NCBI RefSeq assembly: GCF_030272615.1
Contig: NC_081405.1
Location: 313,430,235 to 313,494,234 of the forward strand
DNA length: 64,000 bases
DNA from: Cryptomeria japonica
Taxonomy: Eukaryota; Streptophyta; Pinopsida; Cupressales; Cupressaceae
Reading direction: 5' to 3'
Part shown: in pieces, positions 21,621 to 33,839 of the stretch
Position numbering within the stretch: position 1 is the first letter of the stretch
Layout: each line of letters begins with the position of its first letter
Notes under the pieces: model-generated
Database searches by the model: none
The model's input: only the letters and a program-made list of their open reading frames with translations
Told to the model about the DNA's origin: nothing
Position numbers and translations under genes: made by a program

Positions 21621-23281
21621 TGTGAAGGGAAAAAGTGAGATTGAGTATGGAAACCCTAATCCCACTCTCATACACACTCATGGAATAAGAAATAGCCTAG
21701 GGAGGTAACACACTTCAGATACTTCTTATAAGAAAGAGAGAGTTGTGGATTACCTCTTAGTATTTATATTCCTTTGTTGTAAATGAGAGAGAGAAATGAT
21801 GCAAAAATGCAATCTAACCTAGAATTCAAGTAAGCAAGCAAACCCTAATCTGAGAATGCAGATCAAAGGACAATTGATATATTGTTGAAAAGTACAGATC
21901 AAAAGGAAAAATTAGAGGTGCACCTATGTCTAAAATCTAACCAGAAATGTTTGACACCAGGGTGTCATGCCATTGTCCTAATTTTTCACTTCTCGAGCTG
22001 CAACTTCCAAGATGGATTCAGGAGCTTGCAAGGTATTATTCTGTTAGATCCTTCTGACGAAGAGAAGGACCATGGTGCCACACCACTTTCCAAGGTAGGA
22101 CCAGGGTGCCACACCCTTGTCCTTGGGGTTTTTGTTGAGATCTGCAACCCATAATTATCCCTGTGTGCTCTTTTGGTCCTAAACTTTCAGCAACACTGGA
22201 ATCCGAACCTGTACCTGAAGCTAAAAATAGGGTATGGAATGGCTATATAGGGTTTTTCCTTAGTAAAACCCCTATGTTGATGATTTCCACCTCCACAAAT
22301 AGTCGATAATATACTAAAAATGTGTGTGCGATAACCTTGTGTGTCTGCAAGATCCTAAAATAAAAGCAAACAATCTAGAGCAACCCTAAAGAGTAAACCC
22401 TAATTGCTTATAATTGACAAAGTAAATTCTCTAAATCCACAATGAAAAGTGATCTAAATCATGAATATGAATCAAATTGAAGCTTATGCAAAGACATGAA
22501 AACAACATGAAACCATACCCAACCCCAAGGGAGACGTGCAAGCCAATCATCAATCGGTGATCTCCTATTGTTCTTCTACATCTTCAAAAGCCCCCAATTG
22601 ATAAAATAATGCTTGATTAATGTTTGATGGATGAATGTTGGATGTTGTTGAAGACTTCAAAGATCTATTCTTTCACTTCAAAGAAGGCTCTAATGCTCCA
22701 AAAACCTTCTCTTAGATTCTTAGAAGAAGACCCCTTCAAATGAAGAAAGAGAGCTCTTAAGTATGAAACCCTAGATCTTAATTTCATGTTTAGGCTGACC
22801 TAGGATTTGAATTTTCCACTGATATTTTGGGGTTAAGCATTATTATATCATAGGATTGTTCTCCCAAAATTTTGAGGAAAAAGTCGAGGACCATGTCAAT
22901 TCCCATCACGGTCCAACCAACGTTTCACCAAATTTTTGGGACCATTAGATATAATGATATTAGAGCACATCCCAAAGTTACAACTGATTTTGAGATGTCT
23001 GGATATGCGAAATCAGGCCTAAATGATCAAAATAAGACATAATTAGGGTTTATGATTAAATTATTCATTGGAGGAATAAGGAAAAGGGGAACACTTAGGG
23101 TAAAGGGCCCAACTTTATAATATGTAAAGTGATGAAACATGACCTTAGATTTAATTAAACTAATTAATTAAATTCTTAAAGGGGGATTAGAAATGCAAGA
23201 TGCAAGACACACTAAGGCGGGTGCTAACCTAAGTGTGAAATTGTACCACATTAGAAAGGGTGTACAATTTATGACACTACA
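21621..23281 (-). repeat. Gypsy-1 5' LTR
   Basis: Direct repeat of 8652-10308. The plus-strand ends are TGTGAAGGG and GACACTACA. The TATA-like CTATATAG is at 22243-22250, as in the other LTR. Repeated GGTGCCACACC-type motifs occur at about 21955-22130. The divergence is spread evenly, as in two LTRs that aged separately. Confidence 0.92.
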
Positions 23282-25729
23282 CAAGAAATGATTCATGACA
23301 TTGGTGTAAACTATAGTGTCTTCCACACACCCAATTACTCTTCAACTTTGGTGTGCTTTACCATTTTCCAAATACCTCTATTGGATTGAATGCATCTTAT
23401 GCAATTAAATATAGATTATAGAAATCTAAAAATAATTTGAATATAAAATAAATACGGTTGAATTTAGGTTGCAAAAAAACCACAAAATGGATATGTTGAA
23501 AAGGACCAAGAACTTTAAAATGAATGCAGTCATTTAACAAATGCAAAAAGCTGAAATTGTAGACAATGAACTTGATTTTTTTAACAGAAAACCTTAAAGA
23601 AATGGTGTATCATTTACAATTCATCAAAGTTGCTCTCTTGTGCACTCAAGATTTACTAAGAAATCTATCTCACGAATCTCTTTTATCTTAACATATTTAA
23701 AAATACTTCCATCACATGAGTCCAACCCTAAACATCAAGGCTTGAAGGTGAATCCACATCCAGTTATTGAAGAACTTATATTTTAACCTCTTTCTTCTCC
23801 TCCTAACCCCCACTTCTCAACTTTTCTTTTTTAATCTCAAACATTTCACATTTTTGGTGCCTAGTAGTTATCATGTAGTTCTGGAACAATTACAAATAGT
23901 ACATAATACCAAACCAACAAACAATGTATACTTACCCTAACAAATTATGCTAGCAATAGATATTGGAAAATATATTAGAAAAATATTTTGTGTCACTTAT
24001 TTTATTTCCATTTTCTAATCATTAAGACCTTGAGAGGATGATTTGAGAGAAAACCATACCAAATTTTAGAAAGACTTTAATTTATACTTGTGTTATGGAA
24101 AATAACCTAAATGAGATTTCATAATGAACTTATAAGAGAAATGAAGGCAATTGATACACATATACATATAAAAAAAATAACAATATAAGGTTTTATATAT
24201 TATATACATGTTGCCTCTTTGAGGGTTATACTCCCGAGAGTATATACTCCAATCATAAATATCTAAAATGTTTTCACTTTTAATAGTTATTAAAATATAA
24301 ACTCTTATTAAAGTGACATTTTCCTCATTTGTGCACATTAAAGAATTTATTCTATGTAATTATAATATCATTATAAATCTTATGTATGCAAATCATTGTT
24401 TATTTAATGCTCGACACAAAATCCCTAGATAAACTAACACATACTATAGAAAAGTAGAGATAATTTTTCTTTTAAATATAACAACTACTCATTAAACTAC
24501 ATTATTACATTTCTCATTACAAATTACAAATTCAATTTCTAACATGAACAAATTAAATCAAAGTACACAAGAGGAATAACCATAACATATAAACAATTTT
24601 AACATTCTTCCCTATTGTATCATAATGTCATTATTGAGTTACAACATCATCTATGGTAATATACTACATCTATAAATGATCAATTTCCATGTACAATGTA
24701 TATTCATTACATAAGTCATCATTAAGTTACACATTACACCATGTACAGGTATCCTGCTACAAATATACATCATGTGATGCCAATAGGGAATCACAATGTA
24801 CAATTGCAGAAAAGAAGAATCATCCATCACAATCACGAACATCTAAATGCAGAGTAAATATCCCAATCAAAGAAAGGAATTAACCACCCAACCATGTGGA
24901 ACCAAAAGGAACCACCCCCTGTACCTGGAGAATGATATAAGGCCCCACACACACTAATCTTAGACTGACACCTATCTCCCAAGGAACACAACCAATAAAA
25001 TAAAGAAAGAATGCCAACACAAGACATAGGCTCAAATATAAATCAACACTAGAGACCAACTAGAGACTTCCATAAAACAAAGCTTAAAACTGAAGAGGTA
25101 GGGGAAATTGTCATCACATGTTGTCATCAAGGTTATCTTGATAGTCTCTCTAGACCTCAGTGCTAAGTGACATTTATGAGGAACCAACTCAACCCCTCAT
25201 GAAGACAAGGGAGTACAATCATACCAACAAGACCTTCCCAATCTCATCTTGAGCTTGTAATAGAGTACTCTAGGCCATGAGTGGGGCACCATAATAATTT
25301 ATTATCTTATTAATGTGAAAGCTACCCAACCCCTAAATAAACTAATTAAGGTTACCATTTATGTAAAAACTTCCAATGAGATCTCCTAGTATTCACACAT
25401 AGGCCCTAGCACTTACCTAGAAGCCACTTTCCCTAATATACTCCTACGATCTAGGGACATATACAAATCATAAATATAACTTATAATTATCTGTAATGCA
25501 TAATCCAATGGTTCCCATATCACAAACTGAACCATTACAATAAGGTGGTTTTCCAAGCATAATATAATTCCAAGAGAGCATATCTTGTGTAAAATCAATA
25601 ATATCACAAAAATCCATCAAAAGTCCAATTAATCAATTTTGAAAAATCATCAGGAACAATCTCAAGTCCGAAACAAGTCTCTAGTCTGACTCAGATTGGC
25701 AAAAATCAGAAAAATAACTCAAAAATGTT

Positions 25730-26030
25730 AAAAACGAACATATAACATAGAACAACACATATATAATATAGAATAATGCATATATAACATAATGTAGTGC
25801 ACATATAACATGATACCATGCATATATAACAAGATACTGAGCATATAACATGAAACAACACTTATATATTATGAAATAGTGCATATATAATACAAAGTAG
25901 CACTTTTATTACACAGTTCAACACTTGCGTTGTCCAGTCTAGTGCATATGTTGCCTAGGTTGGAGCATAGGTAAAATAAAATAGCGCATTTGCAAAATAA
26001 AATAGTGCATCTACATAGAAGGACAAAAAT
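25730..26030. repeat. Degenerate array of short CATATAACA(T/C)-type units
   Basis: CATATAACAT or close variants recur every 20-30 bp (25739, 25785, 25801, 25820, 25849 and on), often followed by a purine-rich spacer and ending in GTGCATATA. Spacing is irregular, so this is a decayed satellite-like stretch. Confidence 0.5.
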
Positions 26031-26810
26031 ACAACACAGAGAAATGTAAATTTCACAATCTGACACTCGGGAATACAAAATGACACTCGACACTTTACAT
26101 AGATGACTTGATAAGACACATATAATCAACAAAAGCCAAATAATCAATTTGAAAGACATCTAGTATTCTTACGAAAAAATTCACAACAAGATCCAAAAGT
26201 TAGATTCACAATACATCAATAATTAATCTCTATAAAGAGAATACACACTCAACAATGGAAAGCACAAAACAAATCTCTTACACAACATAGGAAATTTTAA
26301 CACACAAAAACTAAATCACAACAAATTCTCAAATTCTCATCTACATATATAGTAATAGGGTACTTTTGATTATAATAGTATTAATAAAAATAAAATTCCA
26401 ATCTTCTCCCCAATTAACCCAAAATACAATTTTATAGACACGAAGAAAACAATCTTTCTTTTCAATAATAAAAGATATAAAATTAATTACAAAAGAAAAA
26501 TAACTTCCAACCTAGAAATTAGAAGAAAGGTCTAAATCTGAAGAAAGTTGAAGCGCAACCACAATCTAGAAAATGCCAAAGTAAATCCTCAACAATGAGA
26601 ATTCTCAAATATGCAAATCACAATGAACAATTGTAGAGAAATTCATTTTGAATTCCAAGATCAACCTTTCACCTGAAAATCCCAAATCACCAGAAATTCT
26701 TTAAAGCAATAATGCAAAACTTCTACCAAAATTTCAAACATAATAATAATGCAAAAACTCTCTTTTTAAAATTCTCAAAAATCCCTAAATAAAACTTAAA
26801 GAAAAAATCC

Positions 26811-26850
<40 letters not shown>
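26811..26850. repeat. (TAA)13 microsatellite
   Basis: A perfect trinucleotide run of 40 bases. Confidence 0.97.
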
Positions 26851-27029
26851 CTTGCATGCATAAAACTCAATTAGAAATTTTAATGCAAAGCATAAAGCTC
26901 ACTCCACTTTCTCCTTTGAAAACAAGGAGAAAATAATAAATACTAAATAAAAGTCCCAATTAACCAATCAATCCAAATAAAATATAATAAAAGAAAAATA
27001 ATTAATGGGCAATTAAATTAAAAACTCTA

Positions 27030-27241
27030 AATAAAATTATTCCAATAAAACAATTTATTTAATAACATTAAACATAAAATAAAATTATTTATTAATTACA
27101 CAATTAAACTTATAACATTATTAATAAATTATCTAAATAAAATAATTCTAATAAAGCAATTTATTTAATAACATTAAACATAAAATAAAATTATTTATTA
27201 ATTACACAATTAAACTTATAACATTATTAATAAATTATTTA
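27030..27241. repeat. 106-bp tandem duplication
   Basis: The block with CAATTTATTTAATAACATTA starts at 27051 and again at 27157. The two copies are nearly identical to the end of the second copy. It is AT-rich and non-coding. Confidence 0.9.
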
Positions 27242-27426
27242 CCACAATGAAACCAACTCACTTAATAATTAAATAAACGCTACATGAAAACTTAACCAAA
27301 ATACTAGAACTGGTAAGGTATCGGCTAGGCCTAGAATGTGATAAGACATTATATCATTCTCCGGTTTTTAGTTGCCATTGAGATTAGAGACACACCTAGA
27401 CCTGTGAAGCCACGTGGGGTCGATGT

Positions 27427-28505
27427 TGTTGGTATTATGGATGTGTTGCATTGGTTTTTTCATTGATGTCAACACTTGTCAACACTTGTCAACACTTATC
27501 AGCATTAAAGATATTTGGTTATGTTCACCGGCATGTGCAGTGACTTATGCATAGTCACCGTATCTAGTTCACCGACAGGTTATATTATTCACTGACACTG
27601 AGGATGATCTGTTATCATCTGGAGATTACTTAGTTACGTCGAAGACATTGTTTGGACACTTGGTTTTGGTGACTTGGTTATTGGTCTAATCGAGTTTGCA
27701 TATTTGTTGTTACCGGCAAATAGGTCTAGTTTATGGACCGACAAGCATTATCTATTCCAGATCAACACGACATGTTATGGAGATGTTTTATTGATTGGTT
27801 ATTATTGTAAATGCATTAAGCTGACATGATGCATCACATATTGATTCATTTGTAATTGATTTAATTGTAATATTCTTAGTGAGCCAACCTACACATTTGG
27901 TCTTAGGTTTTGGTATATATGTAAGATCTCATTTGTGAGATTAAGTAGTAGGTGTGAAAGAGGATTGTAAAAAGGTATATGCTAATATAAGCGGAGCTAT
28001 ACACATAGACATCATTTGAAGATTCAAGGAAGGTATGAAGAAGACAATCAGAGCTTAACCGGTACTGAATTCAGCATATGAAGATGTTATTTTGAGCAAT
28101 ACATTATCATTGGATTTAACCATCCAATTGTAGTCAGTGTGACTCCCATTTTATGATTGAGCAGTGATTTCTAGGCAGTTGGCCTTTCTACATGTGCGGA
28201 CCCCAATTGTACACACATATTATCTGCAATAGTATCATCTGATTGTGGGTAAGGTTTTCCACCATGGTTTTTCCCCTTACAGGGTTTCCACGTACAAATA
28301 TATGTGTTATGTGTTGTGGATGTTATTTATCTTTCTGTTTCATGCATTAAACTTTACCGGTACTATTATTAACTGTTAGACTATCTACCGGCATTAAGTT
28401 TGGATTACCGATATTATGCACTAAGTTTTCTTAAGTTATATTTGGGTTGAAATTAATAGACAACTGATTCACCCCCCCCTTCTCAGTAGCCTCCAGGTCC
28501 TAACA
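27427..28505 (+). repeat. Copia-1 5' LTR
   Basis: It begins TGTTGGTATTATGGATGTG and ends GGTCCTAACA. It carries a triplicated AACACTTGTC near the start (two copies in the other LTR) and a C-run followed by CTCAGTAGCC near its end. A TATA-like TATATATG lies near 27914. Confidence 0.95.
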
Positions 28506-28507
28506 AT

Positions 28508-28519
28508 TGGTATCAGAGC
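28508..28519 (+). promoter_or_regulatory. Copia-1 primer-binding site for initiator Met tRNA
   Basis: TGGTATCAGAGC, two bases after the 5' LTR, is the standard complement of the plant initiator methionine tRNA 3' end used by many Copia elements. Confidence 0.95.
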
Positions 28520-28562
28520 TAAGTCCTCTTTTTGCAGAAGTTTAACAGCTTGAGGAGATTCT

Positions 28563-29682
28563 ATGGCAACTAACTATTTCAGGAAGGACAGTCTGAAACT
28601 TGATGGAACTAATTATGGTATATGGAAGATCAGAATGGAGACACATCTGAATTGCATTGGAAAAGACATATGGGATGTTACAAAGAATGGGTATGTTAGT
28701 CCTACACAGAGTCAACCTAATCCACCAACCTTGGCTAAAGATCAGGAGAATGATTGCAAAGCAAGAGAAGCACTTTTGAGCGCATTGTTAGATCACTAGA
28801 TCATGGGATTATCAGACCGATCTACTGCTAAAGCTATTTGGGATAAATTAGAGACATTGAATAAAGGTGATACCACTATCAATTGCAAAACTGGAATGCT
28901 TCCGGGTCAGGTATGAAAATCTAAAAATGGAAGAAGATGAAAGGATTTCTACTTTTATGGAAAGAGTTAATGAAATTTTTTTGGGTATACAATGTTGTGG
29001 AGGATCCTTAAGTGAACATGAAATTGTTTCTAAAGTTTTAAGAGCATTGCCACTGGCATACAAAATGAAAGTAACTATTATTAATGAACTGAGAAAAATG
29101 ACTAATACATCAGTATCTAGAGATACTTTGGTTGGAAAACTTTCAACTTTTGAACTTGATGAGTTTTGTCTTGTTGCTACAATTAAGACAAATTTGGCTT
29201 TCAGAGCTTTATCATCTATAGCATCATCATCATCATCTAAAAAATCTGATTGGAAAACACTCTATGCTAGAGAACTTGATGAAATAAGAAGAGAGAATGA
29301 ATAAATTGAAGAGCTTGAAGCACTATTTGCAAGGAAAATGTGCAAAGGTCCAGTTGGAAGTGAGTATGAAGGTAAAGAACCATTTAAATGTTTTAACTGC
29401 AATAAAATTGGTCATATGGAATCTAGGTGTCTTGATAGACATGCAAGATTGAAAGAAGAAGCTAAAAAAACATATAATCCTAACCTTGATTATCATAGAT
29501 ACAAATTTAAGAAGAATAGAGACAAATCATGTTACTATGCTAATGAAGGAGTTACTGATGATTCTGATGAGGAACCGACAGACAGTGGATGGGATTTTGT
29601 TGAAATAATAGAAGATCAACCGGCACCTACAGTTCAACTAGTAGAACAGGCCCTGATAGCTAAAATTGAAGAAAAGGATTAA
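28563..29682 (+). pseudogene. Copia-1 gag
   Basis: The nucleocapsid and capsid precursor. MATNYFRKDSLKLDGTNYGI is the start typical of Copia gag: a hydrophobic stretch then L.G.NY..WK. The UBN2-like capsid domain continues through AKAIWDKLETL, a frameshift near 28905, and LRALPLAYKMKVTII. The zinc knuckle CFNCNKIGHMESRC (about 29392-29433) has the C-x2-C-x4-H-x4-C pattern. Stops are at 28797-28799 and near 29305. An acidic C-terminal part leads to protease. Confidence 0.93.
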
Positions 29683-30300
29683 TGGACCATTGATTCTAGA
29701 TGTTCACATCATATGACTGGTGATATAAGTAAATTCTTAACCTTTCAGGAATACAATGGAGGTCTAGTAAGATTTGGGGATGATAAAGCTTGATTGATCA
29801 AAGGAGAAGGCAGTATATCTTTTGATGGTAAGCACAATACTGACAACGTTTATTATGTTGAAGGTTTGAAGCATAATATTTTGAGTGTTGCTCAATTAGT
29901 TGAAAAAGGATTTTAGTTACATTTCAAGAATGGTAAATGCAAAATCATGAATAGAACTAGTTTGGAAATTGCAACCGGTAATCAGACTAGAGGTAATATC
30001 TTTCATTTGAATAACAATGAGAAGACATGTTTGATTGCACATATTGATGAAAGTTGGTTATGGCATAAAAGACTTTGTCATGTAAATTTTGATTTCATTG
30101 TGAAGATTAATACAACTAAGGCAGTAAGGGATTTACCTAAGATTGTTAAACCTCACAATCCAGTATGTAAGGAATGTCAATTTGGAAAGCAAGTGAATAC
30201 ACCTAGGTATGTAAGATTGAATCACTCTGAAAGTCAAATAATTTGGAATAAGTATCAAGGTGTTATGAGAAGAGGAAGACTAGCAAATGAAGAGGTATGT
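29683..30300 (+). pseudogene. Copia-1 protease and GAG-pre-integrase domain, then deletion junction
   Basis: The protease reads WTIDSRCSHHMTGD, where family members have DSGCSxHMTG; the active-site glycine is replaced by Arg. In-frame stops follow at about 29793 and 29915. The pre-integrase zinc domain is present (WLWHKRLCHVNF ... VCKECQFGKQ, about 30058-30192). At about 30205-30300 the frame passes through an unrelated join straight into the segment that normally lies just before RT. The whole integrase core (D,D35E) is absent. Confidence 0.9.
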
Positions 30301-31807
30301 CTAATTTCTCAAATTGAACCAACAACTATTAATGAGGCATGTGAAGATAAACATTGGATTAAGGCTATGGAAGATGAATTAGAACAAATTGAAAATTATA
30401 ACACATGGACATTGGTTCCCCAACCTAAAAAAAAATGTAATTGGAACTAAATGGGTATTCAGAAATAAACTTAATGAAGATGGTAAGGTAATCAGAAACA
30501 AAGCAAGATTAGTGTGTAAGAGATATTCACGGAAAGAAGGAATTGATTACAATGAAACCTTTGCACCAGTAGCTACAATTGAGGCAGTCAGATTATTCTT
30601 AGCTTTTGCAGCACACAAGAACTATAAAGTATATCAAATGGATGTTAAATGTGCATTTTTGAATGGTGATCTTAAAGAGGAAGTTTATATTGAACAACCT
30701 GGTGGATTTTCTTTGACAGATGACAAAGATATGGTTTGCAAGTTAAGGAAAGCTTTATATGGATTGAAGCAAGCTCCTAGAGCTTGGTATGCTATATTGG
30801 ACAAATATCTTTTGAAGCTTGGTTACACTAAAGGTAATGCTAACAACAACTTATATTACAAAGTGACTAATGATGACATCTTGGTTATTGAAGTTTTTGT
30901 TGATGATATCACTTTTGGAGGAGAAGAAGGATTGTGTAAAGACTTTTCTAATAAGATGCAAGGAAGAATTTGAAATGTCTATGATTGGGGAGATAAAATT
31001 CTTTTTAGGATTGCAGATTTCACAGACTAATAAAGGTATATTCATAAATCAATAAAATTACTTGAAAGAACTATTAAAGAAATTTGGTATGGAAAACTCT
31101 AAACCGGTAAGTACTCCTATGCCTACAACTGATAAACTATCATTGAAGGATGAATCAGTACCTGTTAATCTGACAAGATACAAGTCTATGATTGGAGGTT
31201 TACTATATTTCACACAAACAAGACCTGATATTATGAATGCAGTATGTATTATTTCAAGATTTCAGAGTAATCTTAAGGAAAATCATGAATCAACAGTAAA
31301 AAGGATTTCCGGTACCTACAAGGTGCAACAAATCTTGGTTTATGGTATCCTAAAGATGAAAATTTTGATTTATGTGCATACATAGATACAAACTGGGTAG
31401 GAGATGTAGATGATAGAAAAAACACCACCAGCGGAGCATTCTTTCTTGGTAGCAAACTAATTTCATGGTTGAGCAAGAAACAAAGTTGTACATCACTATC
31501 AACAACAGAATCAGAATATGTTGCAGCAATAACTAATTGTACACAGGTATTATGGATTAAGAAAATGTTGAAGGACATAAAGGTAAAATGCAAAGAACCT
31601 ATAATCATTTACTGTGATAATATGGCAGCAATTGATATATCAAAGAATCTGATATTTCACTCTAAAACTAAACATGTTTCTATCAAATTCAATTTTCTGA
31701 AAGAGAATGTTGAAGCAAAAGAAGTGAAATTGGTTTATGTGAATACTAAAGAGTAGATTGTAGATATCTTTACTAATCCTTTGCCTAAGAAACTTTTGAA
31801 TATCTAA
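30301..31807 (+). pseudogene. Copia-1 reverse transcriptase and RNase H
   Basis: RT opens with EACEDKHWIKAMEDEL and, after a frameshift near 30430, [13 protein letters not shown]. The palm motifs are [13 protein letters not shown] and, at the active site, [21 protein letters not shown] is intact. Frameshifts near 30965 and 31310 and a stop at about 31054 break the frame. RNase H contains YIDTNWVGDVDDRKNTTSG and SLSTTESEYVA, then ends at TAA 31805-31807. Confidence 0.95.
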
Positions 31808-32208
31808 GAGATCAGCTTGGAGTTATACCCTCACTGGTAGAAACTTAGACAGTTGGAGCATGGCATCAGACTGGCAGAATTAATAGAGAAATTTTTTTCT
31901 GGCTTTGATGAACAAAAGCTACATCTTAGGGGGAGTAGACTGGATAAATTTGGTTATAACAATTGGTATTTATAATAAGTTCTATGAATAGATTGTATTT
32001 GGTTTTGTATTGCTTTGGTATTTGATGTCAAAGGGGGAGAGATATCTATGGAAAAACACATTATATTTTTGGGAGAGATTGTTACTCTCTGTATCTATAT
32101 TTGATTTCTAGTTAATGATCTCTTTGGGAGATTGTTGGTTTTTGGTTTTTGGTTGGCACTTAGATGGTTTTTCCATCTTGTGTTGCCATCAATGCCAAAG
32201 GGAGAGAT
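31808..32208 (+). promoter_or_regulatory. Copia-1 3' leader with repeated PPT-like boxes and PPT
   Basis: The true polypurine tract AAAGGGAGAGAT at 32197-32208 abuts the 3' LTR. Three more G-rich purine boxes precede it at about 31928 (GGGGGAGTAG), 32029 (AAAGGGGGAGAGAT) and 32071 (GGGAGAGATTGTT). The copies resemble one another and suggest duplicated PPT units. Confidence 0.7.
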
Positions 32209-33249
32209 TGTTGGTATTATGGATGTGTTGCATTGGTTTTGTCATTGATGTAGACACTTGTCAACACTTATCAGCACTGAAGATATTTTGTTATGTTCAC
32301 CAACATGTTCAGTGACTTATGCACAGTCACCGGTATCTGGTTCACTGACAGGTTATATTGTTCACCGACATAGAGGATGATCTGTTATCATCTGGAGATT
32401 ACTTGGTTATGTTGAAGACATTGTTTGGACACTTGGTTTTGGTGACTTGGTTATTGGTCTAATTGAGTTTTCATATTTGTTGTTACCAGCAAGTAGGTCT
32501 AGGTTATGGATCAACAAGTGTTATCTATTCCAGATCAGCATGACACGTAATGGAGATATTTTATTGATTGGTTATTATTGTAAATTCATTAAGCCGACAT
32601 GATGCATCACATATTGATTCATTTGTAATTGATTTAATTATAATATTCTTAGTGAGCCGACCTACACATTTGGTATTAGGTTTTGGTATATATGTAAGAT
32701 CTCATTTGTGAGATTAAGTAGTAAGTGTGAAAGAGGATTGTAAAAAGGTTTATGCTAATATAAGAAGAGCTATACACACAAACATCATTTGAAGATTCAA
32801 GGAAGGTATGAAGAAGATAATCAAAGCTTAGTCGGTACTTAATCCAGCATATGAAGATGCTATTTTGAGCACTACATTATCATTGAATTTAACCATCCAA
32901 TTGTAGTTAGTGTGACTCCCATTTTGTGATTGAGTAGTGAGCTCTAGGCAGTTGGCCTTTCTGCATGTGCAGACCCCATTTGTACACACATACTATCTAC
33001 AGTAGTATCATCTGATTGTGGGTAAGGTTTCCCACCATGGTTTTTTCCCTTACAAGGTTTCCACGTACAAATATCTATGTTATGTGTTGTGGATGTTATT
33101 TGTCTTTCTGTTTCATGCATTAAACTTTACCAGTACTATTATTAACTGTTAAACTATCTACTGGCATTAAGTTTGGTTAAATTATATTTGGGTTGAAATT
33201 AATAGACAACTTATTCACCCCCCCTCTCAGTTGCCTTCGGGTCCTAACA
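32209..33249 (+). repeat. Copia-1 3' LTR
   Basis: Direct repeat of 27427-28505, 38 bp shorter owing to small deletions, for example in the AACACTTGTC repeat near the start and before the C-run. It ends GGTCCTAACA. Confidence 0.95.
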
Positions 33250-33839
33250 AATGTTTAGTACAAGAAATCTTGCATAACAACAAATTACTATGCACTATCT
33301 ATATATAATCCAGTCATAGAGTATACACACTGATGGAAAGAGAATCGAAGCATCACATCCCGCTCACAATGAGTGGTATGGCATCGTCCCTTCCACACAT
33401 GCAGTAATACATCATAAAGAAGATAAATCATCATGTCAAATAAAATCATGATAAAACATTAGCACATATCATGATAACATCATAAGTAAACATAAACCAT
33501 TAAATATGCATAAATATCCAAACATAAATCCCAACATAGTCCATAATGTATCATCTCTAACATGTAATGTTTGTTATTAGAAACATGATCAAAACCATAA
33601 GCATCTACCAAAATTATCATAAATGTCCAACAATGTATCAAAATAAAAGTGTATCAAGGAGGGACACTACATCCTCCCTCCTAGACCAAGGCTTACTCTT
33701 GCAAGCCTAAAAACAAATAGGGGAAGAGCTCTCTCATCCACACTGCATCCTTCCATGTCACCAAAGACTCATCATTCAGGTCCCATTGGACCCTTACCTT
33801 CTCTTTGTCTTGACACCTAAGGGTCAACCCCTGAAACTA
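33250..33839. other. AT-rich DNA, continuation of the locus broken by Copia-1
   Basis: No gene is seen. By position it could be the 3' LTR and leader of the neighbouring minus-strand chromovirus relic, split by Copia-1, but I could not find the matching LTR. Confidence 0.35.

Larger units (their letters stand above)
8652..23281 (-). mobile_element. Gypsy-1: full-length Ty3/Gypsy (Tat-type) LTR retrotransposon with antisense PMD cargo
   Basis: Two direct repeats of 1657 and 1661 bp bound a 14.6 kb unit. Read on the minus strand, each LTR starts TGTAGTGTC and ends in CACA. A PBS lies just inside the right LTR and a PPT just inside the left LTR, so the element runs right to left. Flanks share CAAG (CAAGT left, CAAGA right), a near-perfect target duplication, so everything between was inserted as one unit. 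Pol has two RNase H domains, the hallmark of the Tat lineage. The first 160 bp of the two LTRs differ by roughly one base in ten by eye, which implies an old insertion. Confidence 0.92.
23282..27426. other. AT-rich intergenic DNA
   Basis: No gene or recognisable element is seen on either strand. Open frames are short and made of simple sequence. From about 25690 to 26100 there is a loose array of CATATATAACAT-like units. Microsatellite and tandem repeats are listed separately. The right end was interrupted by Copia-1 and continues at 33250. Confidence 0.6.
27427..33249 (+). mobile_element. Copia-1: full-length Ty1/Copia element lacking its integrase core
   Basis: Two direct repeats (1079 and 1041 bp) start TGTTGGTATT and end CCTAACA. 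An initiator-Met-type PBS follows the first and a PPT precedes the second. Flanking 5-mers are GATGT and AATGT, a target duplication with one change. The interior encodes gag, protease, pre-integrase, RT and RNase H in Copia order, but the integrase catalytic core is missing. Several frameshifts and stops make it inactive. Confidence 0.95.

Noticed and set aside
23282-27426. Host gene in the largest element-free interval
   Set aside because: No frame exceeds about 100 codons, composition is simple, and no splice-linked coding blocks or domain motifs were seen.
28508-28519. tRNA gene
   Set aside because: Only the 12-base complement of an initiator tRNA 3' end is present, as a primer-binding site.
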